From: Tetmemena sp. SeJ-2015
Lineage: Eukaryota; Ciliophora; Spirotrichea; Sporadotrichida; Oxytrichidae
Direction of reading: 5' to 3'
NCBI GenBank assembly: GCA_027382625.1
Contig: JAJKFJ010020904.1
Coordinates: forward strand, 124,001 to 188,000
Length of the DNA: 64,000 nucleotides
Part shown: positions 10,560-22,942 of the stretch, piece after piece
How positions within the stretch are numbered: the stretch's first letter is position 1
Layout: the number at the start of each line of letters is the position of its first letter
Program-made: the position numbers and the translations under genes
Notes under the pieces: model-generated
The model's database searches: none
Told to the model about the DNA's origin: nothing
The model's input: the letters and a program-made list of their open reading frames with translations, nothing else

Positions 10560-13500
10560 AAAATGAGACATCAAATCAGTGGCCTTTTTAAAAACAAAAG
10601 CCCTCTCATTTTCTAATGGTCTAAAGTTCTCATCACCTTACTAAGGTCTTTGCTAAAACTATTCTAAGCATTTTTAAAGCACAATAATTGAAGACTGCTA
10701 TTTAAAAATTAATAAACTTTTCTTAATAAGTGCTTGATGCCTTTTTGTGAATTTTTGATTGTGGAATTAGCAGTGTCAATTATTGCTCCCTAGTATTTAT
10801 TAAGTTCACTAATATCTTTGATGTCAATATAGGAAGTCTTCTGCATTTTTGAACTATTTTAATAATCTATAAATTAATTCTTGCGAGTGGATTCACTGGC
10901 TTCTCGCATGCTAAATGAACTTAGTTTTCTAAACTTGTTGATTAACCGCATTTTGTCTTGAATTGTCTCTTTTGAAATTTACTATATTTTATCTGACTAG
11001 TCTCTAAATTAAATGAAATAATAAGTTTATTCTTAGGCAATAAAAGTAAAAAACTCCTACAATCTAAAATCAAAGTTCTAATTAGGAGTCTAAGTAATAA
11101 TTTTCCAGTATTATCATAAGAAGACTAAAAGGGAGCGAATACTCTAAGCATAATTAGCAAATACCCTTTTTGAGATCAAATGATAACAAGGGTGATGACA
11201 TTAATTACCCAAATAAAAATAAAATTTTTAAACTCTTTGCATATTTTTTTCACATAAAAAGTTAACCCAAGTTTTTAAATGTCTTTTTTGCTTGTTTTAA
11301 TAGAAATAATTTTTAGGGATCATGAAGTTTTGATATCTAAAGACCAATATAACTTATTTTATCATCCTTGGTCACATGAATATTACACAGATTAGGTATT
11401 TCTATTCCTTATCTTTTTAATTGCATAAGTCTGTAAATAAAAACATAATTAATCTCCAAAGACCTCCTGAGGAAGTGTTTATTATTTTTTGTGCTAATTA
11501 TACATATTCCAGAAAGAAAATGATAAAAACATCTTTCCATATTTATAATGAGTTATCATCACGAACTGCTCCTTTATTACCTATACGCTTTGGAGACTTG
11601 ATAATGACTCCTGATCCACTCAAATCCTTTTAGATCTTATTATATTTAAAATAAATACGAATCTTATTGATTTTACTCAGACTCTAGACTAAAGCTTCGA
11701 AGTCAGCACCATTCTTACTCGTGCTTAAATATTTTAAAAATGGCTTGAGAATGAATTGTTGTTTAGCTGAGAATTTACAAGTTTTCCCTCTTTGTGTATG
11801 CAGGAGTTTGATGTGTATTATTTATATCTTCGAACTTATGGTGAGACTGAGGCCTTCACTTTGACTTCTATCTTACTTTACCGTTCTAAATTATAAGAAA
11901 GTCTTCCTTTCCTCTTTGCCACATCATTCTTTATCGAGTTTTCAAGATGAATGACAAATTATAGAAATTATCTTAAATAAGATTAAGTGGGTCGTCTACG
12001 ATTTTAACTTCATATTTAAAAGCCTCTTCAAGTTTAAATCCATTAATTATATAGAATCTTTATTTCAAATTTTGCATTTTTAAAGAATAAATTAAATTTA
12101 CCATTTAAAAATATATGAAATCAAGGCTTGCAAAGCTAAATCGACTTTAGGGTATTTGTTTACTACTCTTCTAATTTTTCAAAATTATTTTGCCCTTTTT
12201 CTATCTGGCTAATTGAAAATTCATTTAATATAATTATGATTGACTTGAGACCGCCTTCAATTGGTTTTAGAAATATCCTAATACATTAATTTAGAAATAA
12301 TATTTTTAAATATGCCTCAAAATTCTTTTCCACCTTCTAATCTAGCTTATCATTTATATTATTAAATAATAAATTATAATTGATTAATTTTCCCTTGAGA
12401 TATCGAAGAAAGCTTAGCCATTTTTTAGAACTAAAGTTTAATAAATAATTTAGTTAAACTATCTAGCCGTATTGGAATGGGCCATGATTGAACTAAGGAT
12501 TAATAAATTTTAAGGAGCCTTGGAGTCTTAGTTAAGCCTGACTGTCGATATACATCCCATCGCAAATTGTAGTAGTATTTGATAGTGAAATATATTTAGA
12601 TAAATTTTTAAAGTTATATTTACATCTACTCCAACACTTTCAATAATTCAAACCTTATTATAATTTTAATACTAAAGTGAAGAAAGTTCGATACAAATAT
12701 TATCTCCAAATTTATGTGAAAGTATGACAATTAGAACAATAGAATCTTTAACAATATTTTTTATTTTCATTACAAAAATAATCCATTTTTAGAGAGAGCC
12801 TTTTTTGATAAAATTAATACAGATCTGATAATTATAAAACTCATGATTATATTCTTTATAAAAAGTTAAATAATTCTTTTACTAAAATTACTTATTAATA
12901 TTCTTATTTTTAAGTTTAGTATTTATTTACAATAAAAGTTCATAAGCAAGGCTGAATTCTTCTCTCAATCTAAATTTTATTTAACTCCTCCCTTAATTAT
13001 TTATTCTTCTTAAAATAATTAATTAAAAAATAATAATTGCTATTTAAAATAATCTTTTTAAGTAGTTTTAATAAATTAAATTTGTTTGCATTATGTTTTG
13101 TTTCTTATTACTAAAAAATCTCTATTTTTTTTCTGAAATAAATGTTAATTTTTGATGTTTAATGAAATATATTGAAACCAATTAAATAAGAAATACTATT
13201 TCAAGGTCAAAGAAATTTAAGTGGCTAGTGATGATTATTAATATTCTCTTCTAAATCGTATCCAAATTACTATTGCTTGTTTTATGTTTCTAATTGTTCT
13301 TGCACTTTATTAAAAACAATCTGCTTTGCATTATCAATTTCAAAGAATGCAGCTACGTTTTTGTTTTAATTTAGGAATTGAGAGGATTTTATATGGATAA
13401 GAATTAAAATAAAAATAGATTTTTATTTATGCTCCTTTTCTTTTTAGTAGAATAATAATTCTTTTCATTATAAAGTTTATTAATTCTGCATAATCTCGAC

Positions 13501-13790
13501 GCTTTTGAATAATATAGAAAGGTTTATTAAAATATTATTATAAATAAACTAAATTGCAATAAGTCTATGAAATCAAGTTAAAACTTACCAGAATTAAAAT
13601 CTTTGAGTTTAGTGATCTTTCTCACAAAAAGCTTCAAAGTATTTATAAGGATTAAACAATTGAGAAATAGTCCCTTCATTGTAATCTAAAATTAATTTGT
13701 TTTCCCAAATAATATCTTTGAGTAAATGCTGGAGACTGATCTTGATGGTATTAAGATTATTTTTTTCTATCTAAGTTATAAAAGTTATCT
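10560..13790. other. AT-rich region with weak coding fragments
   Basis: Mostly AT-rich and non-coding. A plus-strand stretch at about 11421-11630 reads EEVFIIFCANYTYSRKKMIK and then ELSSRTAPLLPIRFGDLIMT; another at about 11800-11940 reads EFDVYYLYLRTYGETEAFTL. They look better than random but lack recognisable domains and are not in one frame. The stretch 13560-13790 also contains open plus-strand segments. These may be scattered coding pieces or relics. Confidence 0.35.
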
Positions 13791-13799
13791 TCTTTCGAA

Positions 13800-14201
13800 T
13801 TACTATCAAGCATAGATGATGAAATCGTCTTCAGTAAATGTCCAGAAAGTGATTTACACTGAGGTCCCAATTAATTTTCCTTCTCCGATTTTTGCAAAGA
13901 GAGCAGCAATCCTAATAATTCAGATAAGCTTCTTTATAAATGGTAAGAAAATTTTTGATCATCAAATTCTAAAGCCAAATAGATATCTAAAGATAGCTTG
14001 AGAGTCTTTTAATCCTAATTGAAATCCAATTTTTCAATATATGAGTTTATTTCAAGTTCTTAAAGATTTTAAACTTAGGCCTATTTATCCTTCAACTGAA
14101 GATAAGTTTCAGAGTCAACCTGAGGACTACAGTTACTTTGGAGAATGTGGTCCTAAAATTCAACCCAAGAAAAAAGATCAAAGCAAGAAATACATCTGAG
14201 C
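13800..14201 (+). CDS. Unknown small protein gene, plus strand (interrupted)
   Basis: Two overlapping readings compete at the start: IDDEIVFSKCPESDLH at about 13812-13860 followed by FSFSDFCKESSNPNNSDKLL, or the ATG-started MMKSSSVNVQKVIYTEVPIN in another frame. The 3' part is clearer: YMSLFQVLKDFKLRPIYPST, then DKFQSQPEDYSYFGECGPKI and a Lys-rich end, closing at TGA 14199-14201. The frame must change near 13970-14025, consistent with an intron or eliminated insert. It converges tail-to-tail with the coiled-coil gene on the minus strand. Family not recognised. Confidence 0.45.
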
Positions 14202-14204
14202 TCA

Positions 14205-16211
14205 TTAGCGTTTGTTTCAATAATGGAAACTAAACTTTCTAATTCTTTTTAAATACCCTGATTATCCTATTCTAATTTTTAAATGATTTGAATCTATTTC
14301 TTGATTTCCTCATCCTTCATTTCTACAAGATTTTCATTTGATAAGTAAAGTTTACTTTGCGAATTCTCAGAATCTGCTTTGTAAATAGTTTCAGCCTTTT
14401 GCATTTCAGTTATTTGCCTTAGTTAATATTCACTCTAATAGGTATTTAACGAAGTTTATATTTACCTGTTATCTATACTGTGCCTTCTCCCTTTCCACTT
14501 ACAATTTTAACTTTATGTTTTCATCTCCTAAATCGTTAACTCTCTTCTTTAAGCTATCTGCCTTTTCACTTAGCTATCTTATTTTACCCTCATCTTAGCT
14601 TTTAGTCTCTTCTCTATCTTGCTTCTACCCTTTTAATTCTTATTATAGACTTTCCTATTACTGTTTCATAAAATTAAAGGTATAACATGCCATAAATAAT
14701 TTTATCCTTTTCAGAAATTTCAAGCTACATTTTTTCAATTTTAGATTAAGTTCCTGCCTTTACTACTCAAAATTCTCAAACCCCTTTTTCAAAAGCTGCA
14801 TACTTTCCATTCTAAAGTGCTTCCATCTATTTCTTAGAATTTTTTAGTTGAGACTCCAGAGTCTAAACTTATTGAGTTTTTAATCCCAACTCGCACTCCA
14901 TTTGATGAGCGAAAGCCTAATGAGATTGCTCTGCATTTCTAAGCTCATTTGATAAATGCTAAAGATCATCATCCTTCTCTATCAATTCTTGATTGAACTT
15001 AGACTCCTGCTCCTCTGCTTAAATTGCTAGCTTTTTCAAGTAGCGATCTCTCTCCTCCGTGATTCTTAACTAAAAAAATTTTATTTAAACTCAAGCCTTT
15101 CTTTTTCTATTTCGTAAAAACTTCTCAGTTCTTGCATTTCTTTCTCACTGCGTTCGTGTATTTACTAGATGTCTGCTTAATGTTGCTGATTTATTTCCTC
15201 AAGCTATTGTTCATACTGACTCAAAATCTGAATTAGGATTAAATAAGAGAAGTATTAGTGAAATCTTTTTGAACTTTAATTCTTGCTGCTCCAAGTGCTA
15301 GTGGCGTGTGTTATCTGCATTCTTGAACTTTTCAATATAGGTGAATTTTTAATTTTCCAGTTCATAAATCTGCTCATTGAGCCGAGAAATCTCCTCTTGA
15401 TTATCCCTTTCCTGCAATTTCATTTGCAACTCTACTTCATTCAATTTATAGCAATATTTTTCAATATATAATGATCCATATTAAAAAAATAATGTTATTA
15501 TTCCAAAAAATTAATTAAAAAATTAATAATTAAAAATACACTTAAAATGCTTTGGTTTTTTTGTTTATATTCTTATGTATAGTACAAGAATATATTAATT
15601 CTATTATCCTGATACTACTCTATTTGAGAAACCAAAGATTGAATTTAGTTTTCATGCTATTCTTAAATTGCTATAGAAATAATTTTAATTTTATTTCTTG
15701 TAACTATGCAATTTCATTTTATAGCTGCTCATTTGTTTACTACCTCAGAAGCTTAGACATTCTGCCAGAGCTTTGCAAGTCCTCCTCGCCTCCTAAGCCA
15801 AACATTTCTACTACTTGCTAATACTGCTTTTCCTTATCAACAAGCTATTGCCTCAACTCTTGAATCTGAATCTCTTAAAACTCCACCTTCTAGTCCCTTA
15901 GCGCTTGTGACTTGAGCAACTCTTTGCATTCCAAGTCTCTCTATTTGAATTGTTCAATCGCTTGTGTAAGTTAAGTTTGCAAATCTTATAGCTTTTGCTG
16001 CATTTGAATATCAGCCACTCCAGAGTTCAAGAAGGATGTCAGTGAACCTATGTTTAATTAAAATATTTGAGATAGAAGAAGCTCTTGCTCCTCTCTGAGA
16101 AATAGGTGCGCCATTAGATTGCCCGCTTCTCTAAGTCGATATTCCCGAAGATTGACTTTGATTCGAGTTTAAACCGTAGTCTTGGTTTACCTTCGACAAG
16201 TTAAGTTCCAT
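14205..16211 (-). CDS. Coiled-coil protein
   Basis: Read on the minus strand from an ATG at 16211 (MELNLSKVNQDYGLNSNQSQ). After a Ser/Gly/Arg-rich leader the sequence is heptad-rich coiled coil: VADIQMQQKLQDLQTQLTQA at about 16025, KLNEVELQMKLQERDNQEEI at about 15430, LRITEERDRYLKKLAIQAEE at about 15060, and LVEMKDEEIKKQIQIIQKLE at about 14320. The frame is broken at about 16030-16090, 15480-15680 and 15080-15230, where AT-rich sequence intervenes (introns or IES). Probably cytoskeletal or basal-body related, as such proteins are common in ciliates, but no specific family is recognised. The exact stop is uncertain because the frame runs into the convergent neighbour. Confidence 0.6.
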
Positions 16212-16374
16212 TTTCAAATTCAAATTTTATAGTTGATTCTTTAAACTAGTGATTTGATTTATTCTTGCAAAATATTCGAATTGGAAAGTTAAATAAAAAT
16301 TTGAATCAGGAAACTATCCCGAATATGATGAGTTAATTATCACTGCGATTGAATGAACTTAACTTTTTGATTAG

Positions 16375-17239
16375 TCACTGCATATAACAGTACAGGGTCT
16401 ATGTAATCTGCATTATAATAAAAATAGCATTCTTTAGCTTTATAACCCATTTTTATCCCTGCGACTGCCTCACATAACTTAATAGTCTTTGAATCATTCC
16501 GCGTTTTACTTCACCGTACTGGGACAAACTAGATATAGTCTTTACGAAAATACCCTAAACTCCTCCTTCAGCAGCATGGCTAAATTCAAAGCTTTCAATA
16601 AAGAACTGCTGACTTCCTCCATCTGCAGTTTCCAATTTTACTGTAAATACCTAATTGCTATTCCTATTTTAGATCAAGTCAAGCCTTATTATTTCCTTCT
16701 CCTTATTTCTATTCTGTGAATTCCAGAGAAAGAAAGATAGTGCAGACATAGCTACAGCATTCAAAGGAAATGCTATGTTGCTCACTTGAATTTAAATTTT
16801 TAACCTCATAAATTTATCTCTATTTTTGAAAGAAAAAGTACAATAGGTATGATAAATATGCGGAGCCTATCCCCAGAGATATTAGAGTCTAAGAGTGTGG
16901 CTGATTCTTTAAAGTGTTTATAGAGCTGTTGAAAATGTTATGCCTTCCTTCATAATCATAATAAAAATTAAAATTACAATCAAAGTGGATTTTCTCGAAG
17001 TGAATGAAATTTTTAGCTTCTATCCTCTTATCTAAATCTGCTTCCTTTATAGCTTTGATTCCTACTTTTTCAAGGAATCCTCTTACTTGATAATGCATAA
17101 GTGCTCTTGATGAGTTCAATCTGCTGAATTAAGATTCTCATACCAGTTCTTTGACTGCTACGTTTTTAGATGTCTATGCACTGCAAATTTTATTATGAGT
17201 GAAGCTCTGAGTTTTAGTTAGAGCCTAGAATGCTTTCAT
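16375..17239 (-). CDS. Putative mitochondrial membrane protein, unknown
   Basis: The ATG at 17239 starts MKAFQALTKTQSFTHNKICS, a Lys/Ser/Thr-rich leader lacking early acids, compatible with mitochondrial targeting. An in-frame TGA soon follows and is probably inside an eliminated insert or intron. Downstream are SSRALMHYQVRGFLEKVGIK, an aromatic region, then one membrane helix TLISLGIGSAYLSYLLYFFF at about 16880. After another frame change the C-terminal part is VKLETADGGSQQFFIESFEF and onward to TGA at 16375. It is divergent from the mitochondrial GatC gene, about 60 bp apart, so they may share a promoter region. Family not recognised. Confidence 0.5.
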
Positions 17240-17301
17240 TAAATGTAGGGCTGAAAAATTATAATTTTAATAAAATATTTAATTTAACCATCAACATAAC
17301 A

Positions 17302-17926
17302 ATGAAAATAGCACTTTAGAGATCCAAAACACATCCACTTTAAAACAAGCTTTTAAAATCTTCCAGAATCTGTCGCAAGAACTTTTCAAGTGAAGTTAAA
17401 GCAGAATAAGTTGAAAAGCTCTCGCTTGATAAGTTTTTCTCAACTCAGAAATGCATTTATGCTTTTTAACTTTTTTGAAAGACCCCTCTTACTAGTTGTC
17501 AGATGAAAACGCTCTTAAATATATGCAAATGGCTGCAGATCTGTCTTTGATAAGATTCAAAGACGAGCAAGAAATGCTTCAGTACAAGAATGATTTTTAA
17601 GCCGCACTCATGTTCATTAAAAAGCTAGAGGAAGTAGATGTAAGTAATTTTATATGGATTATTCTCCTCTTTTATTTATCTCCAGAGTGTTTTTGTAATA
17701 ATTACATATTACGCAGGTGAGTGGAGTTGAGCCATTAAGTAACGTGCTAGAATATTACGGCGGTAATGACAGTAAGATGAGGAGTTATCAAGAGTTGCAG
17801 TAAATAGATTAACAAAATGAAGCAGCTTTAAAAGAAAAGAGAGTTAATCCAATCCTACAACAGATCAAATAAATTAACTCAAATATGCAAAGCTCTCTAG
17901 TGAAGACACCAAGACCATTTAAGTGA
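17302..17926 (+). CDS. gatC: Glutamyl-tRNA(Gln) amidotransferase subunit C, mitochondrial
   Basis: The ATG at 17302 gives a basic, Ser-rich leader (MKIALQRSKTHPLQNKLLKS), as expected for mitochondrial import. The core matches GatC: LKYMQMAADLSLIRFKDEQE, then AALMFIKKLEEVDVSGVEPL and the typical end of the family. GatC stabilises the GatA-GatB complex that converts Glu-tRNA(Gln) to Gln-tRNA(Gln) in organelles. A 77-nt GTAAGT...CAG intron lies at 17640-17716, between EEVD and VSGVEP. The leader and core are in different frames near 17470-17485, where two CTTTTT runs lie 8 nt apart, so a very short eliminated insert or a homopolymer indel must be assumed. A C-terminal Gln-rich extension ends at TGA 17924-17926. 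Confidence 0.75.
17640..17716 (+). other. Intron of gatC
   Basis: GTAAGT at the 5' end and a pyrimidine-containing ...TACGCAG at the 3' end. Removing it joins GAT to GTG and gives the conserved EVDVSGVEPL segment of GatC. 77 nt. Confidence 0.8.
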
Positions 17927-18029
17927 GAGAGAGGAACAGAACAAGTTAGGAATTTTAGCCAATATAATGAAGAAATATAGTATGAAGAAGTATTATGAGT
18001 GATGCTTGTAAATTAATTTAATTAGCAAT

Positions 18030-19640
18030 AATGAGCGAAATAAGGTTTCTATAACTAATTTTAAACATAATCAGACTATAATGGCGTTCTGTATGAGCAA
18101 AAACTCTTATATCTATATTTATATAATGATATGAAACTCTCGAAAGGGAATCGATAATATACCAGGCGCTTAAAGACCTGGGTTCAGAAAAGACAGATAA
18201 AGCAAGTCACAAATAAATGGAAAGCCCCCAATAAGTGCATCTCCAATTCTGTAAACCTAGAGGCAAATTATGGAGAATCAGTCGAGAGACGTTGCTTCCA
18301 GGTAAATACTTGGCTAAAGGAAAAAGAAGTCTTTCGTAATTAAAACTAGCATCCAACAAACTATTCCATTGTGCTTTGTTTATAGTCTTAAACCAGATTT
18401 TCAAAGAAAGACATCAAGGATCTGAAAGACAGATTTGAGAAAAACTCAACTTGGGTGCTAGTTAATGAGCACGGAGAAACTCTTGACAACGAGGGAAGAG
18501 TGCTTAGCAATTTAGATCAGCAAGCACAGCACTAGAAGTAATTCATGGTTGAGTATCACCATAATTAGCATCAGGGAAAATCCACCTCAAATCCTCACTC
18601 AGGTATTTTTAGCAATAGCAACAGTTAATCTCACAAATCTGACTCCACACAGTCAAATCAAAAGCACTCTCTTGCATCATCTCTTAATTTAATTATCTTA
18701 GTTCCCTAATAAAGTAAGCCCAAGCACTTCATTTACTCATGAGAAAGGGCCTGTTGCAAAGGGGTTTGTGAAGGGAGGAAATTACAAAAAGTTCGAAATT
18801 TCTTTGGATCAGTAGGAACCGATTCACTTAGGTATCCATTATGTGCGAAAGATGTCTAAGAATCAGTTTCGAAATTGCATGGGTCTCTTAGGACTAGAAT
18901 CTAATGCCTTTTTATCAAATAGGATATTACTAAATATGCAAAAAATTGATCTAATATATTTGAAGTAGTTGACTCAGACCACGACTAATACATCACCTTC
19001 GCTTAGTTTGCAACAATTATGGATACTTTGATAAACGGAGAAGAAGATGAAAAGCACGAGTTCAGTTTTTCACTATTAGATGTTTACGATGCGGGATATT
19101 TTAATTTGGAAGAATTCACAGAGATCATTCAGAAATTCGTAGCTCATTGGTGCATAATTACAGGCAGCTCAGTAAAGGTGGAAAAAGAAGGACTGAGAGA
19201 TATATTCAATGCCATGGACCATAATAGCGATGGCATCGTCGATCTTGATACTTTTTATCATAAATTATATTGATGACTATAAATAAGCCCTAAAGAAGAA
19301 TCCTTAACTTTTCCAATGGTTTGACTTGCTAAACTCTGGAGTTTAAGATGGAAGTAAGACCTCCTAAAAAGAAATAGTAGACATGAAGGTCAAGGCACTA
19401 ACTGATGTTCTAGAGTTGCAATAAAAGCTCACAACAGTCATGAGTTAAATGAAGCATCTTGAGACATCAGCCATAACTGCCGCAGCTACCACTAATTAAC
19501 TGCATCGCAATCATCTTGACTAGAGTTAACTTTAGACTCATCACTATGAATAAATAATTTATGTTTTAATTTTCTATTCTCTTAAGTATTTCGAATTAGT
19601 TTACGAGTCATCTGATTTTCATCTTTTATTCAATATCTAG
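18030..19640 (+). CDS. EF-hand calcium-binding protein
   Basis: A long plus-strand frame begins around 18030 (YNGVLYEQKLLYLYLYNDMK), continues through a Lys/Arg/Trp-rich segment (RLKTWVQKRQIKQVTNKWKA) and a Ser/His/Gln linker (to about 18720), then KGFVKGGNYKKFEISLDQQE. The C-terminal half has three EF-hand-like loops: VVDSDHDQYITFAQFATIMD at about 18965, the degenerate LDVYDAGYFNLEEFTEII at about 19075, and AMDHNSDGIVDLDTFYHKLY at about 19210. After a small frame change at about 19270 it continues DDYKQALKKNPQLFQWFDLL, a segment often following EF-hands in large ciliate proteins. The frame also changes at about 18715 and 18920. Start and stop are approximate. Role: probable calcium sensor; partner unknown. 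Confidence 0.65.
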
Positions 19641-19665
19641 TTAGTATTCAAACTTTGGATCTAGT

Positions 19666-22665
19666 ATGAGTAAAACTAAGAGGAACTCTTTTAAGATTGA
19701 GGATTTTAACCAAACCATCTTAAAGGATTTGAATGAGGATCCAAACATCCATGGCTAAAATTAGAATAATAGAATCTCTAAAAATAATTATAGTCATCCT
19801 CTAAAGCAATTAAAGTCCATTGAAATTGATAACAACAACAGAGAATTTAATCAATAATCATTTATGTTTATATGTTGTTGTCTTAAATAGAAAAAAGCAC
19901 TTTAAGAAAGATTCTGGACGGCAATGATAAATTCAGTGAGCTAGACTTATCTACTCCTCATAGTCAACTTAGAGCAGCTAAGCCTGGATATCAGATAGGG
20001 GTCTAAAGAATGGATCCTGATGAGGGTCTCATTATAAACAGTAGTTTTCTAGACAGTCATAATCACGAAGAGATCGATAAGTTTTCCATTTAAGATGAGG
20101 TCATATCCTAAGTTTTCCCTAAAAAGGATGATTATAAATTAAGATTCCATTTTAAAGGCTTTGAAGAAAGATAGTGAGCAATACAAGCTACTTTAATTGA
20201 GAAGGGATATAGAGATATAAAAGCAGCGAAGGAAGGAATACGGAGAGAAGAAGACTTAAAACTTCTAGCCTCTAAGGAAAGACCATGATGCATAAGATGA
20301 GGAGGTCATTGATGATCCTGATTCTCCAGAGATGAATAAATTTGCAAATTAAACATCCAGGACAAATAAGAGGCCATCCAGGGGAGAAATCGGTTCTAAG
20401 TAAGAGGAGGTGAGCTCTCAATTTGTGTATCACCTGTTCGGAAAAAATAGTCATCAACTCATCTAAACAAAGTAATAAGCACAACCTCAAGCTTTGAATA
20501 GTGCTTATCAATCTTATTTATGGTTTTATTATATCTAGAAATGAGAGAGAAGTTCTAAATCTTCCTAAAAATGTAAGATAAGACTCCAACAATAGTAACA
20601 ACTCTTAAATGAGACCCGAAAATCAATAGTCTAGCCAAGGTGTTCACCCCTCATCAGTATAAAAATAGAAGGTCACTTAAGGCTTATCTAGAAATAATGG
20701 GGTATCTAACGCTTAAAGTCACAATCTGAAGTTAGATTTAAAAAACTAAAACCCAAGCCTAACCATCACTCAAAATTTTATTTTATATCTTTCAAAACTT
20801 AACTAGTAATGGTGGATACTTGTCAGACTGGTCTCCTAATAACAATCTAGTTCATATGGAAAGCTTCAATCACTAAGGAGGAGGACCCTAAGTTACTCCA
20901 GGGACCGGTCTAAGACTCATCGTCCAATCAGCTCTTAAGTATATGAGCTCAAGGCTGAAAGTTAATTGAAACTAAGCAGAAGGAAAAATAAAGCTGCCAG
21001 CTTGATAGATGATATAATTTCAGATAATAGTGCTGCTTACAAAGCTCATCATTAATCAGAAGAGTTGAAGTAATATAGTTTAGATTTATAGAGAATAATT
21101 TGGACCCTATTTTATGAATTGTAAAATAGCAGCTCTAAATCATGACATAGCTAAATGACATATAGAATTTAGCGGCCATCTTCTTTCCTCACTCTAAGAG
21201 GATAAGAACTCTGAGATTGGACAATAAATTAAAGACTATGTGAAGAAAGAGCAGTAAAAAATACTCAAGAGATAGTCCCAAGATGCAGGGGAAGAAGATA
21301 AAGATGACAAGGAAGATCAGCTCTTTAGATTTTCAATGAACTAAGATGATGGAAACCTAAGGCCGCTAAATGAAATTCAAAGTTTCTTCAGAGTTAGAAG
21401 TAGATAGAGGTTACATGAAAGCATAAAAAAGTCAAGCCATATCCATAAAACCCTGAGCAAAGGATCTAACAAGTCTTTCATTCATATTGGTCATGATAAT
21501 TGGAACTTAGTACTTCATATGATGCTTGGAATCCGACAATCAGTAAGAAATGTTATGCATGAGGAAGTATTCGAGCTTGATGAATAAGACTTTGAGAGAA
21601 AATATTGCTATGAGCTTATCGCTAAAAAGACTAAGAACATGAACTTATTTGAGTTCTATGATTTCTCACCAGGGTGTTTCAACTTATTAGAACGATGTAC
21701 GGTATAACACCCGACTAATACTTGAAATCTATTGGGCCTGAAAACTTAATAGGGAATCTCCTTATGGGAAATATTTCAAGCTTAAAAGAGTAGTGCTCTA
21801 CTGGAAAGAGTGGGAGCTTTTTTTACTATACTGCAGACATGAACTTTATGCTGAAGACTATATCCCAGTCAGAATTTCACAATTTAAGAGAAATACTTAA
21901 AGACTACTACAACCATTTAGCTATATATCCACACACACTTATTACAAGATTCTTTGGATTGCACAAGATAAAGTACTCAAAGGAGAATGGAGGAAAAGCA
22001 AGGATCTATTTCGTGATTATGGCAAACGTTTTTAAGACCTCGAGGGAGATTCATCAAAGATTCGATTTGAAAGGCTCGACATAAGGAAGAAGGACGAAGA
22101 AGAACCCAGGTGAATATATTGATCCTAGTGTAGCTCTTAAGGATCTAGATTTTTCAGACGAGAGAGTAAAGGTTAAAGTTTCTCCAGACATTTAAAAAGC
22201 TCTAACTCAATAGATGTCTGACGATGTAAAACTATTCTAGAGGCTTAACATAAATGATTACAGTCTTCTACTTGGAATCCATCATCTCTAGGAAGAGGAT
22301 GAGGGAAGATAAATTCTCTAAGCATCTCCCAGTATTCACTAGATCATTAGAAACTCTTTTGATGTGTAGTAATCTAAAGAAAGGCTTATAGGCGGTACAT
22401 ATAAGTCTTAGAATTTACTGAGGCCACCCCAATGCCTTTTTATGAAGCACATGATGGTGGAATTGTATCAAGTGATGGAAAATGCGTTTACTTTATTGGA
22501 ATCATAGACACTCTCACCTATTTTGGAGCTAAGAAAAAGTTAGAGTACAGTCTTAAAACTGTAGCTTATGGTAACAAGACTATAAGTTGTATCCCTCCAA
22601 AGAACTATGGAGATAGGTTCATAGGCTTCATGAGCAGTATTTTCGATACCAATTAAGATTTATGA
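19666..22665 (+). CDS. Phosphatidylinositol-phosphate kinase (PIPK family)
   Basis: The ATG at 19666 starts MSKTKRNSFKIEDFNQTILK; about 550 residues of charged, low-complexity N-terminal sequence follow. The catalytic domain is clear: the glycine-rich loop segment CSTGKSGSFFYYTADMNFML at about 21800, LREILKDYYNHLAIYPHTLI, the family signature FDLKGST at 22063-22083, NDYSLLLGIHHL at about 22255, and the C-terminal FIGIIDTLTYFGAKKKLEYS at about 22490. These enzymes phosphorylate phosphoinositides at membranes. In-frame TAA right after DLKGST is Gln. The frame changes near 21700 and near 22385-22420; the latter fits either a 17-nt GT...AG intron or a 32-nt insert flanked by GAA. An N-terminal gap at about 19860-19890 is probably an intron. 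Ends at TGA 22663-22665. Confidence 0.85.
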
Positions 22666-22942
22666 TATCAAATATCCAAGAAAGGCTAAGAGTTCTCTTG
22701 TAATGAAATTGTGAATAGTGATTTTAACAATATGAATATAGAAATTAACTTTAACAAAGTCTAATTAGATTGAAAATCGTATAAAATTTATTTAAAAATT
22801 AATGCAAGTCCATGATCGTATTTTGTCTTGAGACTATTCTCTAAATCTAAATTTATTACCTGCAAAATTAATGAATGCCTTGAAAATTTAAACTTTGAAA
22901 TACTTCTCTTTTTATTTATGTGCATTTATCATCTACTAAGAG

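Noticed and set aside
10171..10566. Poly-Tyr/Leu/Ile open frames
   Set aside because: Produced by the TTA microsatellite; no biological coding signal.
19600..19720. Overlap of the EF-hand frame with the PIP kinase start
   Set aside because: The EF-hand frame past about 19560 is AT-rich and loses protein character; the continuation is probably chance openness due to the single stop codon.
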